The position numbers and the translations under genes are program-made. 64,000 nt of DNA, taken from Proteromonas lacertae. Taxonomy: Eukaryota > Sar > Bigyra > Opalinata > Proteromonadidae. Below are positions 9,173-22,175 of this stretch, piece by piece (position 1 is the first letter of the stretch; every line of letters starts with the position of its first letter). The stretch is taken from assembly GCA_002245135.1 (NCBI GenBank), contig NGBS01000292.1, positions 124,001 through 188,000 of the forward strand. The letters are read 5' to 3'. The notes under the pieces are model-generated. The model did no database searches. It was not told where the DNA came from and saw nothing but the letters and a program-made list of their open reading frames with translations.

Positions 9173-12070
9173 ATGAGTAGTGGTATATATTCCAATAGAA
9201 TTATATATATAGGAATACCAAATCGACAGAGAAACAAACCACCACCACCTCCAGAAAAGAAAATTAAAGCGATAGACGCTCTTTTATCAGAAGATTCTGA
9301 TATAGATGATGTTAGTACAGATGTAGAACAATCATTGCCAGACAACCCCAATGACGGTTTCATTAGTGTTGCAGTGCGTGTAAGACCTATCAATAGTCAG
9401 GAATTATCAAATCATTGTAATGAAGTAGTTAGATGTGTGGATGGTAATATGATCGTAATAATGGAAAACAGTTCAACCGATGATTATCTTCGTGCAAATC
9501 GTATCCATGAAAGACAATATATATTCGATCATGTATTCCCTTGTGATGTGGATCAAGGAGAAGTTTATGAAAATACAACTAAACCCTTAATAGAAGGAGT
9601 GTTAGAAGGTTACAATGCAACAGTATTTGCTTATGGTCCAACAGGAAGTGGTAAAACCTTCACAATGTTAGGAACTGAGACAGATCCAGGTTGTATGATT
9701 CGAGCCTTATCCGAGCTTTACAAAAAGATAAAAAATAGTAATTACTATTCATACACAGTAAGTCTATCTTATGTGGAGATATACAATGAGAATATTTATG
9801 ATTTATTAATAAAAGATTCAAAGAAAGTATCATTAAGTCTTCGTGAAGATCCAGTTCGTGGTCCAAGAATAGCGAATGTAACTGAAATAGGTGTAAGTTC
9901 AATAAGTGAAATACAAAAGTTATTGAAAGAAGGAAATAGTCGAAGAACAAAAGAAAGTACTTATGCAAATAAAGAAAGTTCTAGATCTCATGCAATTTTA
10001 CAAATATCTGTTCAACGTAAAGATCGAGCTGAAGGAACAAAGAGTTCTGTTCGATTTGCAAAATTATCAATGATTGATTTAGCAGGTAGTGAAAGAGCAG
10101 CAAATACAAGAAATAGAGGTCAGCGATTAAAAGAAGGTGCAAATATCAACCGTAGTCTATTAGCATTGGGAAATGTGATAAATGCATTAGCAAACAAACA
10201 AAATCATTTAAGTCATATTCCTTATAGAGATAGTAAGTTGACTCGATTATTGAAAGATTCATTAGGTGGTAATTGTAGAACTTGTATGATTTCTACAATC
10301 AGTCCATCTTCTCATGCATTTGAAGAGACGTTAAACACATTGAAATATGCAAATAGGGCTAAAAATATCAAAACCAGACCAACGAAGAATGTATTAAATG
10401 TAGAATATCATATAGCTGAATATCAGAATTTAATCAGTAAATTGAAAGAAGAAGTGAATAATTTAAGAATTCAACTGAAAGAAGAAAAAGAACAACATAA
10501 ACCTGAAAATAATAACAACAATGACAATAACAAAAGGAAAAATAAAAAGAATAAAAGTGATTCTGATGATGATGATGATGATGAAAGTGTGAGTAGTCAT
10601 ACAGACAATGATAATGACAATAATAGTTTACCATCCCCTCGTGATATTGATCGAAAGAAACAATTAAATGTCATAACAAACAATATTGATGAAATAGTGA
10701 GAAAGAAATCCGAATATATAAATGTATTTCAAGAGAATATGGAATTAAGAAAGAATTTAGTTGAAATTGAATCTCAAGAGAAACAGTTAAATATTGAAAT
10801 CCATGATAAAGAAGAATCTTTAAAAGCCTTGAAAGAAAAAATGAGTAAAAACAGTAATAATAACAATGAATATAACAACAAAAAAGCAGAAAAATTGAAG
10901 ATGGAAATAAGTGAATTAGAAAATGATTTATTAAAGAGTAGACAAATAAAAGAACAAATTTTAAAGAAGATAGAAAATAATAAAAGTAAAAGTTTTCGAT
11001 TAGAAAGAAGTTCCAAGAGAGTGATGACTCCATCCGAATTCAATGAAATGATAAAAGTGAAATGCCGAATCCAAGAATTAGAGATAAAGAATATGGAACT
11101 AGAAAAGCAGAAAATGGAATATGAATCAAGACTTCAAGAGAAAGATGATATAATAATGAGATTAAAAGAAGAATTAGAAATGGAAAGAAGTAATAATAAA
11201 ATAAATAACAAAGAAAATATAATCGAAGATACAAACAATTCAATAAAAAGTGCAGTTGAAGCTGTGAATGGATATTTATCTAATATAAAAAAGAATAATA
11301 AGAAATATAGTAAAAGTAATGAAGAAAGTGAAATAGACAAAGAATTAAGAAGAGGAAAAGAAATAGAGGAAAGAAGAAGAAGAAGAAGTAAAATGTCAAG
11401 TGTATCTTATGATGGTGATGATAATAACAGTTATAGTGATAATGAAAGTGATTATAGTGTAAAAAGACATAATAATAATAATAACAAATATAATGCATTT
11501 GAAGTAGTAAAAGAAGAAGATGAATATGCCGATGTAGAAGATGATGTAGAAGAAGATGATGATTTTAACAGTAATCATGAAGATTATGTTCCAATAATGA
11601 AATATAATAATAATAAATATGGTTATATGAATACTTATCAACGAAAATTATTGAAACATTTTCCAAAGATAAAGAATGCATATTCTGATCCAGTGATTTA
11701 TAATAATAATAATAATAGACAAAGACAACAACAACAATATCCTCCACCACCTCCAATACAACAACAACAGAATAATAATAATAATTTTAGAGTTACTCAA
11801 ATTCCAAATAATAATAATGCTTTAGCTTTACTGAAACATAGAGTAAGTAATAGTAATAATAATAATAATGAAGATAATAGTAATAATGAAAAGTATTTAA
11901 TGAATAAATATAATAACAAGAGTAATTTACCAAATATAAATCCTAAAACAAGAAATAAGAAGATTAGAGAACAACAGATGATGTTATTGAAAGAAAAAGA
12001 AGTTGATGGAATAAGTATTAGAAAAGTTCCTGGACCTCCTCCTCTGTTGAGGCATAAAAGAAGAAGATAG
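9173..12070 (+). CDS. Kinesin motor protein, kinesin-8-like
   Basis: A single exon of 965 residues begins at the ATG at 9173. The N-terminal motor spans about residues 60-405: 'VAVRVRPINSQEL', P-loop GPTGSGKT near residue 155, switch I SSRSH near 270, switch II DLAGSE near 302, and 'IPYRDSKLTRLLKDSLGGN'. The 'RQYIFDHVF' and 'YNATVFAYG' segments resemble kinesin-8 (Kip3/KIF18/KIF19), which walks to plus ends and shortens microtubules; the subfamily call is tentative. Coiled coil covers roughly 415-640, broken by Asn/Asp runs. The C-terminal third is Asn-rich, ending in a basic Pro-rich tail. There is no intron. Confidence 0.9.
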   Translation: MSSGIYSNRIIYIGIPNRQRNKPPPPPEKKIKAIDALLSEDSDIDDVSTDVEQSLPDNPNDGFISVAVRVRPINSQELSNHCNEVVRCVDGNMIVIMENSSTDDYLRANRIHERQYIFDHVFPCDVDQGEVYENTTKPLIEGVLEGYNATVFAYGPTGSGKTFTMLGTETDPGCMIRALSELYKKIKNSNYYSYTVSLSYVEIYNENIYDLLIKDSKKVSLSLREDPVRGPRIANVTEIGVSSISEIQKLLKEGNSRRTKESTYANKESSRSHAILQISVQRKDRAEGTKSSVRFAKLSMIDLAGSERAANTRNRGQRLKEGANINRSLLALGNVINALANKQNHLSHIPYRDSKLTRLLKDSLGGNCRTCMISTISPSSHAFEETLNTLKYANRAKNIKTRPTKNVLNVEYHIAEYQNLISKLKEEVNNLRIQLKEEKEQHKPENNNNNDNNKRKNKKNKSDSDDDDDDESVSSHTDNDNDNNSLPSPRDIDRKKQLNVITNNIDEIVRKKSEYINVFQENMELRKNLVEIESQEKQLNIEIHDKEESLKALKEKMSKNSNNNNEYNNKKAEKLKMEISELENDLLKSRQIKEQILKKIENNKSKSFRLERSSKRVMTPSEFNEMIKVKCRIQELEIKNMELEKQKMEYESRLQEKDDIIMRLKEELEMERSNNKINNKENIIEDTNNSIKSAVEAVNGYLSNIKKNNKKYSKSNEESEIDKELRRGKEIEERRRRRSKMSSVSYDGDDNNSYSDNESDYSVKRHNNNNNKYNAFEVVKEEDEYADVEDDVEEDDDFNSNHEDYVPIMKYNNNKYGYMNTYQRKLLKHFPKIKNAYSDPVIYNNNNNRQRQQQQYPPPPPIQQQQNNNNNFRVTQIPNNNNALALLKHRVSNSNNNNNEDNSNNEKYLMNKYNNKSNLPNINPKTRNKKIREQQMMLLKEKEVDGISIRKVPGPPPLLRHKRRR

Positions 12071-12236
12071 ATTCTAATTAATATAATATTTTTCTACATG
12101 TGATAGTTAATGTATATTAATAATATGTAATTGTTTTTTGTTTTTAATATTTGAAAATCATATAACACAATTTGTTATTATAATGTATAAAAAAAATTCA
12201 ACAAACTGTTAAAATGAAATAATAATATTGTCATAA

Positions 12237-15200
12237 TTAGTTATTCAACATAGATCCCAATCCATAATTTATTACTATTCTCAAATTCATATCTAATAGT
12301 TCATAATATGAATAATCTGGTAAATCAATTTGGAAGTTACAAGTGTGTGATGATGGTAGTTTATCTACAGAAGCACATCTTGATAATATGAATGGTTTTT
12401 CCCAATTTTCACCTTTAACAGGTAATCTACTTCTTCCCCATACAAATTTGATGAATTTTCTTCTTTCTTCGTGACTAAAACTCTCCATTACTTTCCAAAA
12501 ATCAAGTACTGTTTGACTATTACTATCATATCCTTCATATTCAGTATGTTGTTTCAAATACTCAATATCTATTTCTGTTTTTCCACACATAAATTCTTCT
12601 ATATCATTTCCATCAAATAAGAACAAATATGATTGCGGAATTACACTATACAATCCTTTTAATATTGATTTTATTTGAATATCACATCGATGAATAAAAT
12701 AATTGGTTATTAATTCACAATGTTTTTCTTTATTATCCATATTCAATTCTTCTTCAATTCCTTCATTTAGATTCATTATCTCTCCTTTTTCATCACTTAT
12801 CACAAATGCTTGTTGTTTAGGTAATTCTTCTTCATTTTTAGCATTTCTTATCTCTTCTAAATTATTATATAAATATTGATCTAAATCATAAATATCTTCA
12901 TATTTCATTTCATTTCCATTAAAAACATTCCAAAAACATTTGGGAAACATAAATGGTAAAGAGGCATTTGATAATATTGAATATCCCATTATTCTACCAA
13001 CAAATTCATACATTTTCAAATGTTCTATCTCTTTACAATTTGGATTGGGAATAAAACAATCAGTATCAATACCATATTTATGTTTATTATTACTTGTTGG
13101 GATAAACAAATCAAAATGTTCACTGAATAAATCTTCAATCATTTCTTCTAAACATTCTCTATAAGGTCCTCCTGCATCTTCTGCTGATTCATTTGCAAAA
13201 CGAACTGTAAATACTTGATATTCATCACGTCTTGCAAACCATATTCTTTCTCCATATCCATATAATTGGTTGTATAATTGTTTAAAAACACAATTTGATT
13301 GTAATGAATTTATCATTCCTTGTTCTTTTTCATTATTTGCTTTAAATCTATCAATATCTACCGATATTTGACTATTTCCATATCTATTTCTTAATTTATT
13401 CTTTAATTGATTTAAATATTCTTTCTTTTGTTTCTTTGATATAAATATCTTACTTTCTTTAATCAGATATGCAAAACTACCTTTTACATTTAATTGAGAC
13501 AAATCAACATATTTTAATACTTCAATCATATTTTTTCCTATTATATCAATTGTATTATTCATTTTTTCAAATACATCCCATGTTGGAATATTATCCATTC
13601 CATTTTCTTTTATGTATTGATTATAAACATCACTTTCTGGAATAGAATCTGTTTCATTAATTTTATTTATAACATTCATTACATTTGTTATTTCTTTATA
13701 AATCTGATTATATGTCTCAATTTCTTCCTCCTCCTCATCTTTTATTACTTTTACATATTTTATAGTATTATCACTTGAATTAGATGTTTTGATTTTATTA
13801 AATAGTGGAATATATTGATTGATAGATATTTCATATAACAATGAATAAACTGATGATATTTTCTCTATTGATATTTCATCACTTTCTAATTCATCTATAT
13901 TTATTGGATTTGAATGATATTTTGACACACAATATAACTCAATTAGGAATAAATCTGTATTGATTTGTTTATTATTGTTGTTAATATTACAAAATGATTG
14001 TGATGCTAAATCATCTATTTCTTTTGATTGAGATACTCCATCTACAAATCTTTCATCTCGGAATAGTGAAATTAATAGATTTATTATTCTTTCTTTGTTT
14101 ATAGACTTAACAAATTGTTTAACTAAAGTATTGAATAATTGTTGTTTGATTTCTTTGTTTAATGAATCTATTATATTTGATTGATGTAATATAATATTCA
14201 ATAACCATAATGACCATTCCAGATTTGGATTTGATATTATTTTCTTTTCTGGTAATAATTCATAATCTCCCAATCCAATCACAAACATTCTATAACCCCA
14301 TCTACTATTACCACTAGAACAACTATTATAATAAACACTACCATTTGAAAATCTGTAGAATAAAGTGTTGGAATCAACTACAAAAGATTTAAAACTATTA
14401 TCTCCATCAAATCTTTTAAAAATATTGTTAAATTTATCATCAAAACAAAAACTCAAATTTCCATTTCCAATATCACTCTTTTCATCAAATATTATCACCA
14501 TTGATTTACAGTTTGGAAGATATATTTTTCTTGTGTAATAAGAAACACAATAAAGTGGATGTAATGATTCTATCACTTTATAATTAGTAATTGATGATTC
14601 ATTTGAAGATTGATTTAAATTCCATAATATTTCACATATTGAAAGTGAAATAATGGATGATAAAGAATGATTATTACATTCACATGGAGATATTTCATTT
14701 TCTAATTCAATTTTCTCATTAAAAGTACCATACTGTAATTTAGTAACACACATCTTTGTCATAATCTCAAATGAATTATTAACATTTTCATTTTCTATTA
14801 CATTTGATAATATATTTGTATTTAAAGAATTTCCACTAGTTAATCTTTTATATAATTGAAGAAATAAATAAGGATTTTCAATTGAATAAATATTTGGATT
14901 ATTAACTATCAGTGTCATTATAATATCTCTATTTGTATTTATAATTAATGTGTTTGTTATTTCTTTTATATAATTCAATGAATCATTTGTCTTACTTATC
15001 TTATAACCATATTTATCATCTATAAAGTAAACTTGTTTTGTCAATAAATCATCTTTAATACTGACTATTTTATATTCATTCTTATACATTGTAAGAAAGT
15101 GATTCTCTTTATTCTGCTTATATAAAAATATTGCTATTTCTTTGGTTGGATTATTCAAATATGGCTGATTAGCTAAATATACAATTTGACCAATTCTTAA

Positions 15201-18200
15201 TGGAATTTTATTATCATATCTTGATAAACTACAATATTTTGGTGTTTTATTATTTAAAACAATTGGAGTATTCACTTCATTTAATTGGCTATAATCAATT
15301 TGTTGTTTGATTAATATATCTTTTGGTAATTCATCTTTAAATATTTCTTTTGAATAGTGTTTATATTTCTCTTTGTTCTGTATTAACCATTTTGAAGCAG
15401 AATCAAAATTATCAAATAATTCCATTGCTTTTTCAACAAGTTCAATTGAACAACCTGTTGTTTCACATAATATTTGCTCATTTTGACAATACGTAGTTGA
15501 TTTAACAAATAAATAATTCATGGAATAAAACATATTGGAATTGAATGTTAATATATGCGATAGTTGAAGTGTTGATAATGGCAATGGTAATATTTGATAT
15601 TGACAATGAGATATTCAATAACGATTTTATTATATTCTGTAATAAAACAGTTGGAATTGATTCATAATGATTATTAACTTCATATTTCAAATAATTGAAT
15701 AACAATAATGAGATTGTTTCTATTTGAACAGGAAGAGATTTATTCAGATTAATATCATTATATCATAAACTACTTTTATTAAATCACATAATAATGATGA
15801 ATATGGAGTTTCATTTAATGGAATTGATGGAATATTCATTGATATAATTGAATCATAATCAACTTCATATATCTCTTTTGATGATTCTATTTCAACTTTC
15901 AACTTTGAATAACATTCTTCCATTTCTATTACTCTACATTTTGATATATTTCCTTTCATATTCACTTCAACAATAGAATCTTTTGAAATTGTTGATTGAA
16001 TTCCACCATGAATTGATAATATTCCTACACTTATATAAATATCATCATTCATTCTAAAAGAATCAATAGATTTTAATGATTCAATCAGTTTCTCTACATA
16101 TATATGAGATTCATTGAATAGTAATGTGAATAATGATTTATTATTCATCACATTTCTTAAAAATTGGAGTAAATTTGTCTTTTTCCACATCAAGTTTCTT
16201 CCATTATAGTTATTATAAGAATTTACACAATTATCATGAGATGGGAATATCATTCCTATTTTTGTATAAGGTAATTGACATACTTTACATATACTTGATC
16301 CAATTTCATTATCACATTCACATGCGATACATTTCCATGTTGAAGTAGATTTGATATTGTCATAATAATCATTTGTTTTAAATGTCATATTATCATCATA
16401 TAATATTATTCTACCTAATTCTAATAATAATATCATCATGAAATCTAAAATTCTCTTTAAAAATGATGAATCAGTTGTTGATATTTCTAATAGATTGTTT
16501 TTGATACATCTTAATATTAATATTTGATTTGGTATTGTTGCATTTTGATATAAATCTATCATCATCAACAAAACATTTTGATTTTTAATCCATTCTTTTA
16601 ATATTGTTGAATCACTAATTCTGTATAATTGTGATAATATAAGAGATAATTTTCTACTAATTATTGATTCATCTTCATTTAACAGATCTAAATCAACATT
16701 TATTCCTTTTTCTTTATCATTTGATTGAATAAGCGACATTAACATATCTCTTTCTTTATCATATGATAATTGGTTTTTATTTTGATAAAATTGATAGATA
16801 TTATCCAATTTTCTTTCAACATAAGTAAATAATGATGATAAATGTGGATTTGATGATTGTATTGAAATATTTGTTGATGGTATAACGATTGGTTGATATG
16901 AAGGAATTTCTTCTTTTGAATTTTTCTTAAACAATTCTTCAAATTCATCTTCATATTTCTTTTCATATGATTGTTTCTTTATTTCACCATCTTTTATAAT
17001 AGATGATGTAATAAACAAAGCAATATTATTACATAAATCATCTATTGAACAAGTTGCTAAAATATCATCATGAAAACTTCTGTGAAAAGATGTTGTTGTT
17101 ATACCACTATCAATACCCAATCTATGTGATTTATTAGCATCTTCAATTTCCATTTTATTGTTTTCTACATTCTCCTTATTCTTTTCTTTTAAAGCATGAC
17201 TAACTAGATATCTAATATTCTCCTCACTTATATATTTAACATATAAATGCAAATCTAAACCAGGTTCAACACCATATTTTCTCCAAAATGAATCACTTAA
17301 ATTCATTGACAATAATTCTAATAATAATTCGCATTTATTGAAATATCCATTTGATGCTGTATTTTCTAAAATATAACCATAATGTTCTATACTTTTTTCT
17401 TCTATTCATTATAAACAGATAATATATTATACTTTTAATCTCATTTATATCTTTAAGATGATAAATCTTGTTGAATCTAATGATATGATTGAATAAATCC
17501 ATTATTTGTGATTCTTCTAATATCCAAGAATCACATTCTGTATAATCCAAATATAACTCTTTCACATATAACAAATCATTATAATACTATATGAAAATAA
17601 AATAATGAATGAAATATACTTGTTTATCAAAACAAACAATCATTGAATTCTTGAATGAAATTAAAAATCTGAGAAATTCATTTGATAATTCATAATATGA
17701 TTTGGATTTACATCCATATACATCTTTTGAATAATGATGATAGGAGTTGATTTCTTCTTCTATTGATAATTCTTTATTTTTATATTTTCCACATAAATTA
17801 CATAAAAATCCATTCAATATCAAAGAATTTGAACCATCATTATTCAATAGTAAACTATACATTCTCAAACCAGATATTCTCAATTTAGTTCTTATTTCTC
17901 TTCTTTCTAATAATCTAATCATCATTTCATTACTTATTGAATTACCATTACAAATATAAGATAAAGCAACTTTCACTTTTGATTCTATATCATTGTTTCT
18001 TTCATTTGAATTATGTAATTCACATTGTTGTATTAAAATACATCTTTCTTCTAATCTTTTCAAATAATCATTCAATGTATTTGGAAATGTAAAATCAACA
18101 TTTCTTCTTTCATTTTCATTTTCACTTTGATTCTCTCTTTCATTTGTTTCTTCTTCCATTCTGTTGTTATAAAACTGTTTCATTTCTCTTAAATGATGTA

Positions 18201-20772
18201 TTACTCTACATAAAGATATTATTATTGGTTTTATTGTTTCATAATCAAATTCACTTTCTTCATTTTCATTGAATATTATAAACATCTTAAATATATCTAA
18301 TGATTTTCCATAAATATATGATAAACTACATAAACATTGAATTATTGGATTAAACATTTCTTCATTATTCATTATCAACTGTGGACCAATTATTCCATTA
18401 AGTTTTGTTATTATTTTAACAATGAATCTCATTGATTTATCTGTTGATTTGGATAATAAAGTGTATAATTGATTTGTCAAAGAATCACTTTTTGGTTTAT
18501 TAATTGTTTGAATGAAACTATCATCACATATTCTCTTATCAATTGGTAGTTTTGATATATATTTGTTATTATCAAATGATTCTAATAGAAACTGTAATAT
18601 TGGAGGATTTGTAATTAATTGTAATGATTCAAAGAAGAATTGTTTATCTGTATTTGTTAATCCTTTCATTTCGATTTTCTCTAATGGTTTTACATGAATC
18701 AATTCATTGAATTCATCATATTCATATTTTGATATGTAATTGTTTATGAATAATAATATCATATTTGAGTATCTAATGTAGGTTATTGAAGAAACTAATG
18801 GATGAAAAGTCAATTCTGGAACTATTCAATTATAGTAATAAACAATATACAATATATTCCATTATTCTCTATTTCATGAGGAATTAATCCAATCACATCA
18901 TAATTCATATTAAATGGAGTTTCTATTTCATAATCTTTCATTAATCCATTACAGAATAATAGGGAATTTAACCAATATGACAACTTTTCTTCTTCATATG
19001 ACATTGTAAGTGATTTTGTTAATTGAGAAGCACAATAACCACAAACATATGAAATATAATCATATAAACATTCATTTTGGATATTTCGATTATTATTCAT
19101 TATTTCATAAATATCATTTCTTAAACCAATCAAATCAGATGAAATAACTGATATAAATGGAAATATTATTTCATCTGATTGAACTTTTGTTATAATAAAC
19201 AGAATTAAGAATAAATTCAATGGTAATGTTTGAAACACAAATGAATATTCTTTATCAAGACACTTTGATGAATTTGCATTATTCAAATAATGTCTTACAC
19301 TGATTAATAATGAATCTATCATTCTATAATCAAATATAATAACAATATTTATACTCAATAATATAATGAAGTTTCTCTTTAAGATTACTATTATCAATTG
19401 TTTTAATATCTTTCACAAACTGAAATACAGTTGATTCTAAAATGAATTGTAGAATTGTTTCACCTAAACAACTTTCATGATGACTTTTAATTGAAGAGGA
19501 GAGTATTTTTAAAGTTTCGAAATAGAACATTCTGATTTTTGGATTGAAAACATCACTTTCAAGTTGAAACATCTCTTTTGGATTGGTTAATAATGATTTA
19601 AATTGTTCAACAATTTGATTGGATAGAAGATTATCATATTTACTGGCATTGATCAATATTTCTAGTTTTGAACCAGGAGGTGAATCTTTGAGTATGTTTA
19701 TACTATAATTCTTCATAATTTCTGATAATTTTATATTCTTCAACAAATTTCTTATCTTCTCATTGTTTTCTTTCTCATTAATCCAATCATTGTATTTCTC
19801 AATTGTTGTATTGATTGTTAGTAACAAATTTCCATATTCTTCTGAATAATTACATCCACTATTTGATAAATCATATGAATAAAGATAATTCATTTCTTTA
19901 TTCAATAAATCAAATAACAAAACAATCATCTCTATATTATCAATTGTTGTTTTTGGATTTGACATTAACAATTGAATGTAATTTAACAATACTGACAGAT
20001 AATGAGGATGAAAATCTAAAACATGCCAATTACCCAATCCAAGTTTGTTAATTATTCTGAGAAATTCTAATGGATAGTTAGAATAGTATAATTTCTCTTC
20101 TTCTTCATATGAAAACATCTTTGCATCTTTAATTGAATGTTTTATTTTAATGAATATACAAACTAATTTGTATTTATTCTCTTCATTCATTTTGATTCTG
20201 TCTATATTCATTAGAAATTGAAATAAATAATCTATTGCTCCTGTTTTTAATACCAAATCTAAAATTGCAGAAACTGTTTCATTATAACAATCTATCTCAT
20301 TTGAGTTTAAAATATGATTGAAAAGTTTATCAAATATATTTTTAATTGAAACATCATATCTACTATTTGATGAATTTTTTGATAAACTAACTGTATTTAT
20401 TGATATATTCTCACTCTTCCCATTGAATAATCTCATTTCTAATTCAAATAGATTATTGAATGGAATTGTATCTTTTTTAAATACAACACATAGATTTTTA
20501 TCTTTTACATCACTTTCATTCAATTCATAATCTATTTCTATTGGTGGGATAATCTTTGGATTTCCATATTTGAAAATGAATTTTATTCTAAATGTAAATA
20601 AAACATAAGAATAATACTTTTTGGGTATTGTTTCATCTTTGAATCTTATGATTACATTCTTTATTGGATCACAAAAATTATACTGTCTGCTGTAATAGAA
20701 ATGATATATTAAATCATTATTAACATATTCATCTATATTAATGAAATGATTCGATAAATTATACCTTTCCAT
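12237..20772 (-). CDS. Giant HECT-type E3 ubiquitin ligase
   Basis: Five exons (20772-19355, 19323-18851, 18821-17620, 17586-17433, 17401-12237) join across introns of 31, 29, 33 and 31 nt; the product is about 2,800 residues. Features include a RanBP2-type zinc finger ('WKCIACECDN...CKVC', near 16,300), a UBA-like segment near 15,440 and a C-terminal HECT domain with 'FANESAEDAGGPYRECLEEM' and the catalytic Cys in 'LPSSHTCNFQIDLPDY'. HECT ligases form a ubiquitin thioester on this Cys before transfer to substrate. The coding frame shifts near 15,755 and shifts back near 15,590 without a usable intron: two compensating one-base changes, or base errors. Close gene spacing suggests nothing else is missing. 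Confidence 0.85.
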
Positions 20773-20838
20773 TTATTAAATTTATATGAGTCTTCTTTAT
20801 AAACACATAGATTATATAAGTTTGATCTATCATTAATA

Positions 20839-21401
20839 TTAAAAAAAAATATAATACAGTTCATATTGTTTGTTATATGACTCTAATACGTGTTCTATTC
20901 TAGTCAAAACTTCTGTATTAACATTTGACATATTCTTAGATATGATATTTATAACCTCATATTTGCTATCTTTTTCAATTATCCCAATCGTTGTTCTTTC
21001 ACTACTACTAGTCTGATTTATCTATTCATATAACAAATAGAAATATACTTTCTTGATATAAAACTCATTTTCTTCAATTAATAAAGAGAGTAAGTTGTTT
21101 ATCCTCATTTCCACATCTTTACTTCTTTTGGATGTAACTTCAATATAACCATTATATATCTGCTTGTCATACCATTTCTTACACAATTCATACTCTTCAT
21201 TTTGTCTTTTAGCAAATTCATTAGTTTTCCTCTACATTATATTCATATATATTATACATTAGGAGTTTTAATATCAGATTTGTATAAATTGTCAATTAAC
21301 TGTGACAATTCTGTTTCTCCTTCTTCATTTGGAATAGAAACAGAATTATTATTAAAACTACTTATCAAAGATGTTAAATCACTTATTCTAGCTGCAAACA
21401 T
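20839..21401 (-). CDS. Unrecognised 169-residue protein
   Basis: Three exons (21401-21258, 21231-21049, 21021-20839) join in phase 0 across introns of 26 and 27 nt, both GTATA/GTATAT...TAG, from an ATG to a TAA. The protein is predicted largely helical and charged ('KRQNEEYELCKKWYDKQI', 'RINNLLSLLIEENEFYIKK'). No domain is recognised. It lies 66 bp upstream of the HECT gene on the same strand; the intervening stop and a new ATG favour a separate gene. Confidence 0.55.
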
Positions 21402-22175
21402 CAACTTCTTCTATCAAAATGTAAAATGAGGTAATGAATTTATAAAAAGTAAAGCAAAAAGACTTATAACCATAGCAGTTAGGCATACTTATTACAAATA
21501 ATAGCAATATAATGATTTTTATAACCTTGATTGACAAGAAAACTACTAAATGCTAAAATGCAAAATTACTTCTATTTCAAATCTCAATAATTCTTTGGCT
21601 CTATTGTCACACATTACCGCCATATTAGAAAACTACCGATAAACATGGGAAAATTCATAATAAACTGTTGCTAATAAAAAACACTTTAAAATAGTGAGTG
21701 TTTATTCATCATTTGTCACTCATTTTACAAAGTGAATATTTACAGTATAATTATGTCAGTATGTTGAATTGATTATATGAGGGTATATTAAAACTAAGAT
21801 AATACCTAAAGCTTAAAAAAGTAATACCTCAGCGGTGTATTTAAATGTATACTAAATATTAATAATATACCATAATAACTATTAAATAATATTACTACAT
21901 TTCATAGAAAACTTTGAAACAAAGGTATTAACTGAAATCTTGTGTTTTTATAATATCATGTCTTGCATATAACTACATATGATCCACATTAGAAATATTA
22001 AGCTCAAATACGATTAAAATGATAAGATATTAATGATTTAAATAATAATGGGGAATTTTCGGATTAAATTCTATTTTGCATAATGTTGTTTTAAATGATA
22101 TATAGTGTGTTATTGATTATGAAACAATCAGGAAAAAAAAGATGAACCTCCAAAAAAACAACAATAACAACCAAA
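21402..22175. other. Intergenic region, nothing recognised
   Basis: About 770 bp without a supportable gene between the 3' end of the FCP1-like gene and the 5' end of the 169-residue gene. It is AT-rich with short frames only. No repeat shared with the rest of the window was noticed. Confidence 0.45.
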
